Origin: Clostridiales bacterium
GTDB lineage: Bacteria; Bacillota; Clostridia; Lachnospirales; Anaerotignaceae
DNA length: 5,716 nt
Reading direction: 5' to 3'
NCBI GenBank assembly: GCA_021202325.1
Contig: JAJQDF010000291.1
Coordinates: 1-5,716, forward strand
The position numbers and the translations under genes are program-made. Under the pieces are notes generated by a model. That model did not search any database. It saw only the letters and a list, made by a program, of their open reading frames with translations, and was not told where the DNA came from. How positions within the stretch are numbered: position 1 is the first letter of the stretch; each line of letters opens with the position of its first letter. Shown in pieces: positions 1 to 5,716 of this stretch.

Positions 1-30
1 ACTATATAAAAATCTACCACAAGTTGTCAA
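1..30 (-). promoter_or_regulatory. Probable sigma-A promoter reading out of the left edge
   Basis: On the minus strand a perfect TTGACA (30-25) is followed after 18 bases by TATAGT (6-1); TATATA (8-3) with a 16-base spacer is an alternative -10. The region is AT-rich and lies just past the spoIIID terminator, where a new transcription unit would be expected to begin. The gene it would serve is outside the window, so the assignment rests on motif match and position only. Confidence 0.55.
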
Positions 31-64
31 TAAATACAATATTTTTCGACATATAGGCCATATT

Positions 65-91
65 AAAAATCCGAAGGGCGCTCCTTCGGAT
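65..91 (-). terminator. Intrinsic terminator of spoIIID
   Basis: A perfect 9-bp inverted repeat (ATCCGAAGG at 69-77 and CCTTCGGAT at 83-91) with a 5-base loop is followed on the minus strand by a short T-run (68-65). It starts 6 bases after the spoIIID stop codon. The stem is strong and the T-run short. It should end the spoIIID transcript and separate it from the outward promoter at the left edge. Confidence 0.85.
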
Positions 92-97
92 AGGTTC

Positions 98-355
98 TTA
101 CTGTTTCATTCTTTTTAAATATTTTTCTCTTGTGGCCATTCCGCCTCTGATATGCCTTTCGGCCTTATTGACCTCCAGCACACGCCTGACCGAACGGGCA
201 AGCTCCGGATCAATCTTTTCAACACGGTCGGTTATATCTTTATGGACTGTGGACTTGCTTATACCGAATTTTTTGGCCGTTTCCCTCACCGTAGAATTGG
301 AGCTTATTATAAAATTGGCTACCTCCACTGCTCTTTCTTCGATATATGACTTCAA
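98..355 (-). CDS. spoIIID: SpoIIID, mother-cell sporulation transcription regulator
   Basis: An 85-residue DNA-binding protein, close to the usual 80-95 residues of SpoIIID. It opens with a YIEER segment, has a helix-turn-helix at about residues 20-43 (STVRETAKKFGISKSTVHKD), and keeps the family's RHIRGG...ATREKY block at 67-79 followed by a short basic tail. These match what I recall of the Bacillus subtilis protein along its whole length. In that species it is made in the mother cell under sigma-E and activates or represses many mother-cell genes, including the switch towards sigma-K. The start codon is TTG (355-353): AGGGGAG at 369-363 sits 7 bases upstream and there is no in-frame ATG near the family's conserved N-terminus. 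It has its own promoter and terminator, so it is probably monocistronic. The neighbouring ssnA-ygfK operon has no known link with sporulation. Confidence 0.95.
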   Translation of the reverse strand: MKSYIEERAVEVANFIISSNSTVRETAKKFGISKSTVHKDITDRVEKIDPELARSVRRVLEVNKAERHIRGGMATREKYLKRMKQ

Positions 356-362
356 AAAAGCA

Positions 363-369
363 CTCCCCT
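363..369 (-). promoter_or_regulatory. Ribosome binding site that fixes the TTG start of spoIIID
   Basis: AGGGGAG on the minus strand, 7 bases before the TTG at 355-353. This spacing supports initiation at TTG and agrees with the N-terminus expected for SpoIIID. Confidence 0.8.
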
Positions 370-386
370 AAACAATTACTTGCTTA

Positions 387-415
387 TTTATATGCTGACA
401 AGCGCCATGATATGA
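387..415 (-). promoter_or_regulatory. Likely sigma-E promoter of spoIIID
   Basis: On the minus strand TCATATC (415-409) is followed after 14 bases by CATATAAA (394-387). The B. subtilis sigma-E consensus is about TCATATT, 14-15 bases, CATACAAT; the match here is 6 of 7 and 6 of 8. The -10 lies about 31 bases before the spoIIID start codon, giving a short leader. Sigma-E control of spoIIID is established in B. subtilis, which supports the motif reading. The -35 begins with the last T of the upstream terminator, so the two elements abut. Confidence 0.75.
396..402 (+). promoter_or_regulatory. Possible SpoIIID site inside its own promoter
   Basis: TGACAAG on the plus strand differs by one base from the GGACAAG core reported for SpoIIID binding. 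It lies in the spacer of the predicted sigma-E promoter, where binding could modulate spoIIID itself. The motif is short, so chance occurrence is quite possible. Confidence 0.3.
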
Positions 416-446
416 AAAAAGAGCGGCCGCACTAGGCAAGCCGCTC
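415..446 (-). terminator. Intrinsic terminator of the ssnA-ygfK operon
   Basis: On the minus strand GAGCGGC (446-440) pairs perfectly with GCCGCTC (427-421) across a 12-base loop and is followed by six Ts (420-415). It begins 10 bases past the ygfK stop. The GC-rich stem plus T-tract is a textbook Rho-independent terminator and keeps operon transcription from entering spoIIID. Confidence 0.9.
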
Positions 447-456
447 AGTTCTTTAT

Positions 457-3411
457 TTAGTCAATCATATATCCGTATTTACTTTTTACAGTGAGTATGA
501 GCATTTCAAGCTCCTTGGGAAGGGCGTTGTCCTCTGCCGGATCATAATCCATGACTTTTCCGTTAAGCCTTACTCTGTAAACATCGTTTCCGAGGGGCAA
601 AAATCCGCTGTTTTCACTGTCCTCAAAATCCTTTTCGCAGGCAAACAGCGTAAACTTATCCCTGTAGGGCTTGCTGTCGTAAGGGCAGAATACCGCACAG
701 TTTCCGCATTCGTTGCAGAGCTTATCCATATGGAGTATCTGCGCACCCATGCCCTCCGGCTTAATGACAACATTGGCTCTGTTGGGACAGACGTCAACGC
801 AGTTTTCGCATACAGTATTGCAGGCAAGGCATCTTTCTGCCTCGCAGGCAGTTGGCATTTTGAGTATTCCCTTTTTGGCCTCCGCCTTTGCACCAATGTC
901 ATCGCCAAGGTTTGGAATATCAGCCTCAAATGTCATTCCCGACACAGCCTCGGCAAAGGCCTTGGCATCGGCTATACATTCCACAACGGTGCAGGGACCC
1001 CTGAGGGCATCTCCGGCGGCATAGACATTTTCTATATTCGTCTTAAATGACGGACGGCCTTTTCTGTCCGTTTCTATGCCCTGAGCCTTGAAATAATCGC
1101 TGTCTACGCTCTCTCCCACAGCCGCAATTACCGTATCGGCCTTTATATATATTTCCTCGTCGGTTTCAACGGGGCTCCTTCTGCCGCTTTCGTCGGGCTC
1201 GCCAAGCTTCATTTTCTTAGCCGTAAGTATGCCGTATCCCTGTCTTACCGGTGCCGCCAGCTCCACAAATTCCACGCCGTCATATATAGCCAGCATAAGC
1301 TCTTCCTCGTCGGCCGGCATATATTTCTTTGTACGTCTGTATACTATGGACACGTTCTCCACACCGGCGGCACGCTTTGCGGCTCTTGCCGCATCCATGG
1401 CCGTGTTTCCTCCGCCGATAACGGCAACGTTTTTGCCCAAATTCATGGACTTTTCAGCTTTCAGATTTTTCAAAAATTCCATTACGTTTATTACATTGCC
1501 TTCCATATCCAGTCTGCCCGGCTTTTCAGCACCCACGCAGTAGAGAACATGGGTGAAGCCTTCGCTTTTAAGCTCATCCAGTGACGGTGCAGGGGTATTC
1601 AGCCTTATTTCAGCACCCATTTTTTCTATGAGAGCCGCATCCTTGTCTATGGCCTCTCCGCTTATCCTGAAATCAGGTATAACATTTCTGACTATTCCGC
1701 CGAGCTTACTCTCTTTTTCAAAGAGTACAGCCTTTATTCCGGCCTTGCCCAAAAAGTATGCCGCCGCCATTCCTGCCGGACCGCCTCCGACTATGGCCGC
1801 CTTTTTATCCGAAGTTACCGCCGGCGTTTCAAGCTCATCCATAAGCATATCGTAGGCGTTTTCTGCAGCTGTCAGCTTGGTTGAACGTATCATAACGGGA
1901 TTTTCGTAGAAATTCCTCGTGCATTTATCCATACAGTGATGGGCGCATATTGTGCCGGTTATAAAAGGCAGAGGATTTTTGGCTGTTATAACCTTAAGCG
2001 CTTCCAAATACCTGCCCTGTCCGCAGAGCTCCACATACTCAGGTATATCCTGTCCTATGGGACATCCGCCCTTACAGGGTGCGGTAAAGCAGTCGGTCAG
2101 CGGAACCTTTTTGTCCAGCTTTCTGTTCGGGAGGGGCTTCACAGGCTTAACATGGTGAATATCCGTCTTTGCTGCCTCCGAAAGGGCTTTTACCTTTCCG
2201 CAGTCTATGCCGTCAAAGGGTTTAAATTCACAGTTTTCCAGCTTTTCGGCTATCTGTGTAAGCCTCTGGTAGCCGCCGGGCTTAAGTATAGTTGTGGCCA
2301 CAGTGATCGGCCATATTCCGGCTTCAAAAAGCTTATCTATATTGAAATAGTCCGCACCGCCGGAATAGCTTATTCTCATTTTGCCGTCAAATTCGGCAGA
2401 AATACGGTTTGCCATCTCTATTGTCAGAGGATAGAGAGCCTTTCCGCTCATATACATTTCCTCCGAAGGCAGTTCCCCGGCCTCTACATCAACGGGGAAT
2501 GTGTTGGAAAGCTTGAGGCCGAACTCCAGTCCGTTGTCCTCCGCCAGCTTTTTAAGCCTTGTGAACATAGGCACCGCATCGGAATATTGGAGATCCTCCC
2601 TGAAATGGCGGTCATCAAAGGCTATGTAGTCATAGCCCATATCGTCAAGGGTTTTTCTTGCGTAGTCGTAGCCCAATATTGTGGGGTTGCATTTTACAAA
2701 TGTATTCAGTTTTTTCTCCGAAATGAGGTATGCCGCTATGCGCTCAATTTCCTGGGGCGGACAGCCGTGGAGAGTGGACAGTGTTGCGCTTGTGCAGATT
2801 TTAGGCAATATTGCATCGATATATCCGCTTTCTTCGGGGAAGGCTTTCTTAAGTGCCCCTTTGTATTCTTCCCACTGGGGAAGGTTCTCGGCATTTTTAA
2901 GCCCCTCTATGAAATCATCAATCTTTTTGCTCTTTATTCCGTCCAAATCATAGCCAACGCTCATGTTGAATATGAAACCGTCGGGAGAGCCAAGGCCGTA
3001 TTTTTTTGAAAATACCTTCAGCGCAAGCCATGCCTTAACATATTCGTCCAGTGCCTGACTAACAAAAAGCTCCGTAGACCATTCGCAGTTATAACCCTCA
3101 TCGTTGGCCAAAATACACGGTCTTGCTATACAAGCCGCCAGCTCGTCGCCGTCCATAATCTGAACCGTCTTAAGCTCAAAGAATCGGCTTCCGGCAAAAT
3201 ATGCGGCTATAATGTTCTGGGCAAGCTGAGTATTGGGGCCTGCAGCCGGTCCGAAGGGAGTTTCCATATATTCGCCGAATATGGACAGCTTCTTATCGTC
3301 CTTCTTTAAATAAGGGCGGCGCACTCCGAACATTGAGCCCTCTGCGGCATATTCGCTCACCGCCCAATTTATCAGCTTTTCAAAGACCATGGGTGTCATT
3401 CTTTCACTCAT
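457..3411 (-). CDS. ygfK: YgfK, FMN/FAD/iron-sulfur oxidoreductase of the selenium-linked purine pathway
   Basis: A 984-residue protein (E. coli YgfK is slightly over 1,000) with three parts. Residues 1 to about 400 resemble a dihydroorotate dehydrogenase-like barrel (TPFGPAAGPNTQLAQN at 51-66, CNPTILGYDY at 241-250, SYSGGADYF at 348-356). Residues 440-830 resemble the small subunit of glutamate synthase: iron-sulfur cysteines C441, C446, C450, C489, C493, C497; an FAD loop VGGGPAG at 541-547; an NAD(P)H loop IGGGNTAMD at 665-673; and the FAD motif AAGDA at 798-802. Residues 856-909 are ferredoxin-like, with cysteines C861, C864, C868, C871, C875 and a classical C899-x2-C902-x2-C905-x3-C909-P. 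There is no signal peptide or membrane segment, so it should be cytoplasmic. The family is annotated as a putative selenate reductase subunit, but its neighbours more often tie it to selenium-dependent xanthine dehydrogenase-type enzymes and anaerobic purine/uric acid breakdown; the true substrate is not fixed by sequence. The ATG has AGGAGAGG 5 bases upstream, 16 bases after ssnA. Confidence 0.93.
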   Translation of the reverse strand: MSERMTPMVFEKLINWAVSEYAAEGSMFGVRRPYLKKDDKKLSIFGEYMETPFGPAAGPNTQLAQNIIAAYFAGSRFFELKTVQIMDGDELAACIARPCILANDEGYNCEWSTELFVSQALDEYVKAWLALKVFSKKYGLGSPDGFIFNMSVGYDLDGIKSKKIDDFIEGLKNAENLPQWEEYKGALKKAFPEESGYIDAILPKICTSATLSTLHGCPPQEIERIAAYLISEKKLNTFVKCNPTILGYDYARKTLDDMGYDYIAFDDRHFREDLQYSDAVPMFTRLKKLAEDNGLEFGLKLSNTFPVDVEAGELPSEEMYMSGKALYPLTIEMANRISAEFDGKMRISYSGGADYFNIDKLFEAGIWPITVATTILKPGGYQRLTQIAEKLENCEFKPFDGIDCGKVKALSEAAKTDIHHVKPVKPLPNRKLDKKVPLTDCFTAPCKGGCPIGQDIPEYVELCGQGRYLEALKVITAKNPLPFITGTICAHHCMDKCTRNFYENPVMIRSTKLTAAENAYDMLMDELETPAVTSDKKAAIVGGGPAGMAAAYFLGKAGIKAVLFEKESKLGGIVRNVIPDFRISGEAIDKDAALIEKMGAEIRLNTPAPSLDELKSEGFTHVLYCVGAEKPGRLDMEGNVINVMEFLKNLKAEKSMNLGKNVAVIGGGNTAMDAARAAKRAAGVENVSIVYRRTKKYMPADEEELMLAIYDGVEFVELAAPVRQGYGILTAKKMKLGEPDESGRRSPVETDEEIYIKADTVIAAVGESVDSDYFKAQGIETDRKGRPSFKTNIENVYAAGDALRGPCTVVECIADAKAFAEAVSGMTFEADIPNLGDDIGAKAEAKKGILKMPTACEAERCLACNTVCENCVDVCPNRANVVIKPEGMGAQILHMDKLCNECGNCAVFCPYDSKPYRDKFTLFACEKDFEDSENSGFLPLGNDVYRVRLNGKVMDYDPAEDNALPKELEMLILTVKSKYGYMID

Positions 3412-3427
3412 AATATCCTCTCCTCTA

Positions 3428-4759
3428 TCAGCCGTTAATGCTCTTCCACAGCTTTTTGGCCGTTTCTGTAATATCGGCGTTTATTTTTTCCTCGTCTATT
3501 CCAATAAGCTCACGGTTTTTCATAAGCACCCTGCCGTTGGCAATTGTGGTAAGGCACTGTCTGCCGTTCATACCGTATATAATATGTCCGTCTATGTTTG
3601 CATCGGAAAACGGCGTATAGGGCTTATAATCCATTATGATAATATCTGCGGCGGCTCCTGCCTTAAGCACTCCCAAGGGCTCGTCAAAATATTTTGCACA
3701 AATCTTAGGATTGTTGTCAAAAAGCATTCCCGTAGCCTCTGCCCAGCCAACATTGGGCATTTTTGCGTTATGCCTCTGTATTGTGAGGGCGACCTTAAGG
3801 CTCTCCAGCATGTCGTGGGTATAGGCATCAGTACCGAGGCCGACCGTTATTCCCCTGTGGAAAAGGTTTATAACCGGCGCACAGCCTACGGCGTTTCCCA
3901 TATTGGATTCGGGATTGTTCACAACCATTGTGCCCGTTTCCTTTATTATATTCATCTCTTCATCGTTTACATGTATGCAGTGTCCGAGAAGTGTCTTCTC
4001 TCCCAGTATTCCGCTGTCAAGGAGTCTCTCCACCGGACGTTTGCCGTACTTCATCCATGTGTCCTCCACATCGTTTGTTCCCTCCGAAACATGGATATGG
4101 AAGCCTGTCATGCCGTTATTTGCCTCAACACATTTCTCCATTGTTTTGTCGGATATTGTAAAAAGCGCATGCATGCCGAACATGGCCTTAAGCATATTAT
4201 TTGGCTCATCCTTTGTATATTTTATAAAGTCATAGTTTTCCTTTATGGCCTGACTGCATTTTTCCTCGCCGTCCCTGTCGCTGACCTCATAGCAAAGACA
4301 GCTTCTTATGCCCATTTCCTTGGCCACATCGGCAATCTCAAAGAGGGAACCCGGCACGCATCCGTAGCTGGCATGATGGTCGAAAATTGTCGTCACTCCG
4401 TTTTTTATGCACTCAATGTATGTCGCATAGGCAGAAGCCCTTGTGCCCTCCAAATCCAGTCTGCGGTCTATTGCCCACCACATACCGTCAAGAATTTCAT
4501 AAAAGTTAGTAGGGTTGTAGCCATTTATAGAAAGTCCTCTTGCAAGGGCGCTGTATATGTGGGTATGGGCATTTATGAATGCCGGCATTATTACATTTCC
4601 CTCGGCATCTATAATCTCCGCACCCGGATATTTCAGCTTAAGCGCAGGAGCGTCTCCCACCTCTATAATTTTACTTCCATCGACTGCCACTGCCCCGTTT
4701 TCAAAATAGGGATTTTCCCTGTCACGGGTTATAACCTTTCCGTTGGTGATAAGATACAT
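3428..4759 (-). CDS. ssnA: SsnA, putative aminohydrolase of the selenium-linked purine pathway
   Basis: A 443-residue member of the amidohydrolase superfamily (ATZ/TRZ, chlorohydrolase-cytosine deaminase type); E. coli SsnA is nearly the same length. Metal ligands are visible in order: H65 and H67 in NAHTH, H223 and E226 in FHIHVSEG, H260 in LLGHCIHV, D311 in GLGTDAY. The N-terminal strand MYLITNGKVI and the late block KAGAAADIIIMDYKPYTP belong to the small beta-sandwich that flanks the barrel. All expected catalytic residues are present, so it should be an active cytoplasmic metal hydrolase or deaminase. The physiological substrate is not known to me; a purine-derived or related amino-substituted compound is an inference from its constant partner YgfK. 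In E. coli ssnA sits beside ygfK, ygfM and xdhD; here it is the first gene of a two-gene unit. I start it at the ATG at 4759-4757, because GGAGG lies 7 bases upstream. The frame is open further, to 4795, but those codons overlap the ribosome binding site. Confidence 0.93.
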   Translation of the reverse strand: MYLITNGKVITRDRENPYFENGAVAVDGSKIIEVGDAPALKLKYPGAEIIDAEGNVIMPAFINAHTHIYSALARGLSINGYNPTNFYEILDGMWWAIDRRLDLEGTRASAYATYIECIKNGVTTIFDHHASYGCVPGSLFEIADVAKEMGIRSCLCYEVSDRDGEEKCSQAIKENYDFIKYTKDEPNNMLKAMFGMHALFTISDKTMEKCVEANNGMTGFHIHVSEGTNDVEDTWMKYGKRPVERLLDSGILGEKTLLGHCIHVNDEEMNIIKETGTMVVNNPESNMGNAVGCAPVINLFHRGITVGLGTDAYTHDMLESLKVALTIQRHNAKMPNVGWAEATGMLFDNNPKICAKYFDEPLGVLKAGAAADIIIMDYKPYTPFSDANIDGHIIYGMNGRQCLTTIANGRVLMKNRELIGIDEEKINADITETAKKLWKSING

Positions 4760-4766
4760 ATACATT

Positions 4767-4771
4767 CCTCC
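4767..4771 (-). promoter_or_regulatory. Ribosome binding site that fixes the ssnA start
   Basis: GGAGG (within AGGGGAGGAA, 4774-4765) on the minus strand. It is 7 bases before the ATG at 4759 but only 1 base before the ATG at 4765, and it lies inside the longest open frame that begins at 4795. The start at 4759 is therefore preferred, and it gives the usual SsnA N-terminus. Confidence 0.8.
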
Positions 4772-4808
4772 CCTGTGAAGCTGAATTATTTTCAATCCTT
4801 CTAAATAA

Positions 4809-4837
4809 ATTTTATTCTATATTGCACTAAAAAGCAA
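4809..4837 (-). promoter_or_regulatory. Possible weak promoter of ssnA-ygfK
   Basis: On the minus strand TTGCTT (4837-4832) and TAAAAT (4814-4809) are separated by 17 bases; the -10 matches 5 of 6 and the -35 only 3 of 6. It lies about 50 bases before the ssnA start and overlaps one copy of the CTATATTGCA repeat. AT-rich DNA yields such matches by chance, so this is tentative; an activator or transcription from upstream are alternatives. Confidence 0.3.
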
Positions 4838-4868
4838 TTAAATTCTTACTAATCTTTGCTATATTGCA
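4817..4868. repeat. Pair of CTATATTGCA direct repeats upstream of ssnA
   Basis: The exact 10-mer occurs at 4817-4826 and 4859-4868, 42 bases apart or about four helical turns. Each copy is also one arm of a small inverted repeat: ATTGC/GCAAT at 4821-4825 and 4834-4838, and CTTTGC/GCAAAG at 4854-4859 and 4866-4871. Same-face spacing before an operon suggests paired operators, though a recombination-related role at the element edge cannot be excluded. Confidence 0.5.
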
Positions 4869-4957
4869 AAGCCCTTGAAAATTCTAGCTTTCCTTGAAAT
4901 ATCAACATTTCTAACTTCACATAAGTTTATATATCTCTTTATAACTCTTTGCCAAAA

Positions 4958-4987
4958 TGGTGTAAATTTGGTGTAAATGGTGTAAGT
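4958..4987. repeat. Three TGGTGTAA(A/G)T direct repeats next to the integrase
   Basis: The 10-base unit occurs at 4958-4967 and 4969-4978 (identical) and at 4978-4987 (one change), with repeat periods of 11 and 9 bases, roughly one helical turn. A weaker ATGTAAGAT follows at 4991-4999. The cluster is 37 bases past the integrase stop. Short direct repeats beside an integrase gene are typical arm-type binding sites for the recombinase N-terminal domain near the attachment site; that function is inferred. Confidence 0.65.
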
Positions 4988-5023
4988 GCCATGTAAGATT
5001 ATACACTTTTATACATTTTCTAT

Positions 5024-5716
5024 TCATATACTACCATTACCCATTACTCTAACAATTTCGTCTTTAACACTATCAAAATTAAAGTGTGTATAAGTATTCA
5101 TTGTAATAGATACGTTTGAGTGTCCCATTATATATTGTAATGTCTTAGGGTTCATACCCTGCTCTGCCATTCTCGTGCAAAAAGTATGTCTTAAGATATG
5201 CGGAGTTAAGGTTATTTGAATACCTGTATCTTCATAAAACTGAGTAACAAGTCTTTTACATTGATATGATACGTTGTCAGCTCTGCAAACTTTACCTGTA
5301 TGAGTATAAAAAATAAACCCTCCATAACCGTCTACTATTGTTGCACACTTAGGTTTTTTGCGTAGTCGTTCAAGTATAGCCATTACCTCATCCGTAATAT
5401 ATAAAGTTCTAATACCACTTTCAGACTTAGGGCTTGCTATATAATGTCCCTTGCCATTTTCACATAACAATTGATGGTTTATTGATATAGTGCGTTGTTT
5501 AAAATCTATATCACTCCATGTCAACCCAATTGCTTCGCTAATTCTAACACCTGTACACCTTATGAAATATAATAAGTTATACCATTCTGAAATACTCCAT
5601 TTTGGATTATTTTTTAACCAGTTAAAAAATTCTTCTTCTTCATCCTTATTTAAAGCCGTTCTAACCTTCTTGTCATTTTTAAAAGTGAACTTAAACTTAA
5701 AAGGACTTTTACTAAT
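5024..5716 (-). CDS. Tyrosine recombinase (phage/ICE-type integrase), N-terminus outside window
   Basis: The frame is open from the right edge to a TGA at 5026-5024, giving 230 visible residues. The TTG at 5524 is an internal leucine, not a start, because the frame continues upstream through NLLYFIRCTGVRISEAIGL. The visible part is the end of the core-binding domain plus the whole catalytic domain. Numbering from the edge, the active-site residues are R58 (TGVRISE), K97 (SPKSESGIR), H173 and R176 (TPHILRHTF), H199 (MGHSN) and the nucleophile Y209 (NTYTHF). The set is complete, so the enzyme is probably active. The LRHTFCTRMAEQGMNPKTLQYIMGHS stretch resembles integrases of Tn916-like elements and Firmicute prophages. 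It would cut and join DNA at the element's attachment sites. Base composition is clearly more AT-rich than in ssnA-ygfK, which supports acquisition by transfer. It points towards ssnA on the same strand. Whether the element is a prophage, ICE or small island cannot be told here. Confidence 0.9.
   Translation of the reverse strand: MSKSPFKFKFTFKNDKKVRTALNKDEEEEFFNWLKNNPKWSISEWYNLLYFIRCTGVRISEAIGLTWSDIDFKQRTISINHQLLCENGKGHYIASPKSESGIRTLYITDEVMAILERLRKKPKCATIVDGYGGFIFYTHTGKVCRADNVSYQCKRLVTQFYEDTGIQITLTPHILRHTFCTRMAEQGMNPKTLQYIMGHSNVSITMNTYTHFNFDSVKDEIVRVMGNGSI

Larger units (their letters stand above)
4760..5023. other. Gap between integrase and ssnA, containing the mobile-element edge
   Basis: These 264 bases hold no credible gene. 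From right to left they contain the three TGGTGTAA(A/G)T repeats, an AT-rich stretch with two CCTTGAAA copies (4873-4880 and 4892-4899), the CTATATTGCA pair and the ssnA leader. I see no tRNA gene or tRNA 3' end that would mark a typical integration target, and no intrinsic terminator after the integrase. The border between island and host chromosome must fall in this gap or very near it, but one junction alone does not show the exact base. Confidence 0.5.

Noticed and set aside
415..446. The ygfK terminator hairpin as a bidirectional terminator
   Set aside because: The plus-strand side lacks a clean T-run (AGTTCTTTATTT follows), and no plus-strand gene precedes it.
570..929. A 119-codon minus-strand frame overlapping the ygfK 3' end
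   Set aside because: It is an alternative frame of the ferredoxin-like part of ygfK, and its translation shows no recognisable domain.
1936..3009. A 357-codon plus-strand open frame inside ygfK
   Set aside because: It is antisense to the conserved YgfK coding region and its translation has no family motif; a shadow frame.
4760..4795. A longer ssnA start at 4795
   Set aside because: The extra 12 codons run across the ribosome binding site and are not expected for SsnA; the ATG at 4759 is correctly spaced from GGAGG.
3389..4804. A 471-codon open frame on the plus strand covering all of ssnA
   Set aside because: It is exactly antisense to a clearly recognised gene, its translation is rich in Cys and His with no domain I recognise, and no suitable ribosome binding site precedes it. 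It arises from the codon pattern of ssnA.
4854..4871. CTTTGC/GCAAAG hairpin as a terminator of the integrase
   Set aside because: The stem is only 6 bp and AT-rich, and on the minus strand it is followed by ATTAGT with no T-run.
5522..5524. TTG as the integrase start codon
   Set aside because: The frame stays open to the window edge, and the upstream part contains the catalytic arginine motif TGVRISE, so this codon is internal.

Overview
The window looks like a piece of chromosome from a spore-forming, anaerobic Firmicute of the class Clostridia. The evidence is a clear SpoIIID sporulation regulator, strong AGGAGG-type ribosome binding sites, a selenium/purine-type SsnA-YgfK pair and a Gram-positive-type tyrosine integrase. 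I cannot name a genus from sequence alone. All four genes read on the minus strand, so transcription runs from right to left.

Layout from right to left. (1) 5716-5024: the C-terminal part of a tyrosine recombinase (integrase), cut by the window edge. It is AT-rich and carries the full catalytic set R-K-H-R-H-Y, so it looks like the end of an integrated phage, ICE or genomic island. (2) 5023-4760: a 264-base AT-rich gap holding three TGGTGTAA(A/G)T direct repeats just past the integrase, likely recombinase arm sites, and two CTATATTGCA repeats in front of ssnA. The edge of the mobile element must lie somewhere here. (3) 4759-3428: ssnA, an amidohydrolase-family enzyme. (4) 3411-457: ygfK, a 984-residue flavin/iron-sulfur oxidoreductase, 16 bases after ssnA and clearly in the same operon. 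(5) 446-415: a strong intrinsic terminator closing that operon. (6) 415-387: a good sigma-E-type promoter starting at the edge of the terminator T-tract. (7) 355-98: spoIIID with a TTG start, closed by its own hairpin terminator at 91-65. (8) 30-1: a likely vegetative promoter pointing out of the left edge.

How the genes work together. SsnA and YgfK are a known conserved pair found with selenium-dependent molybdenum hydroxylases (xanthine dehydrogenase-like enzymes) and with anaerobic purine/uric acid breakdown clusters. SsnA would hydrolyse a ring or amidine-type substrate, and YgfK would carry electrons between NAD(P)H, flavins and iron-sulfur centres. None of their usual partners is present between the pair and the integrase, so the mobile element either sits at the operon boundary or has split the cluster. 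spoIIID is functionally unrelated and is insulated by terminators and its own mother-cell promoter. I found no CRISPR array, tRNA, rRNA or riboswitch, and no clearly undescribed system. The most useful leads are the element junction, the repeat pairs there, and the sigma-E/SpoIIID control region.
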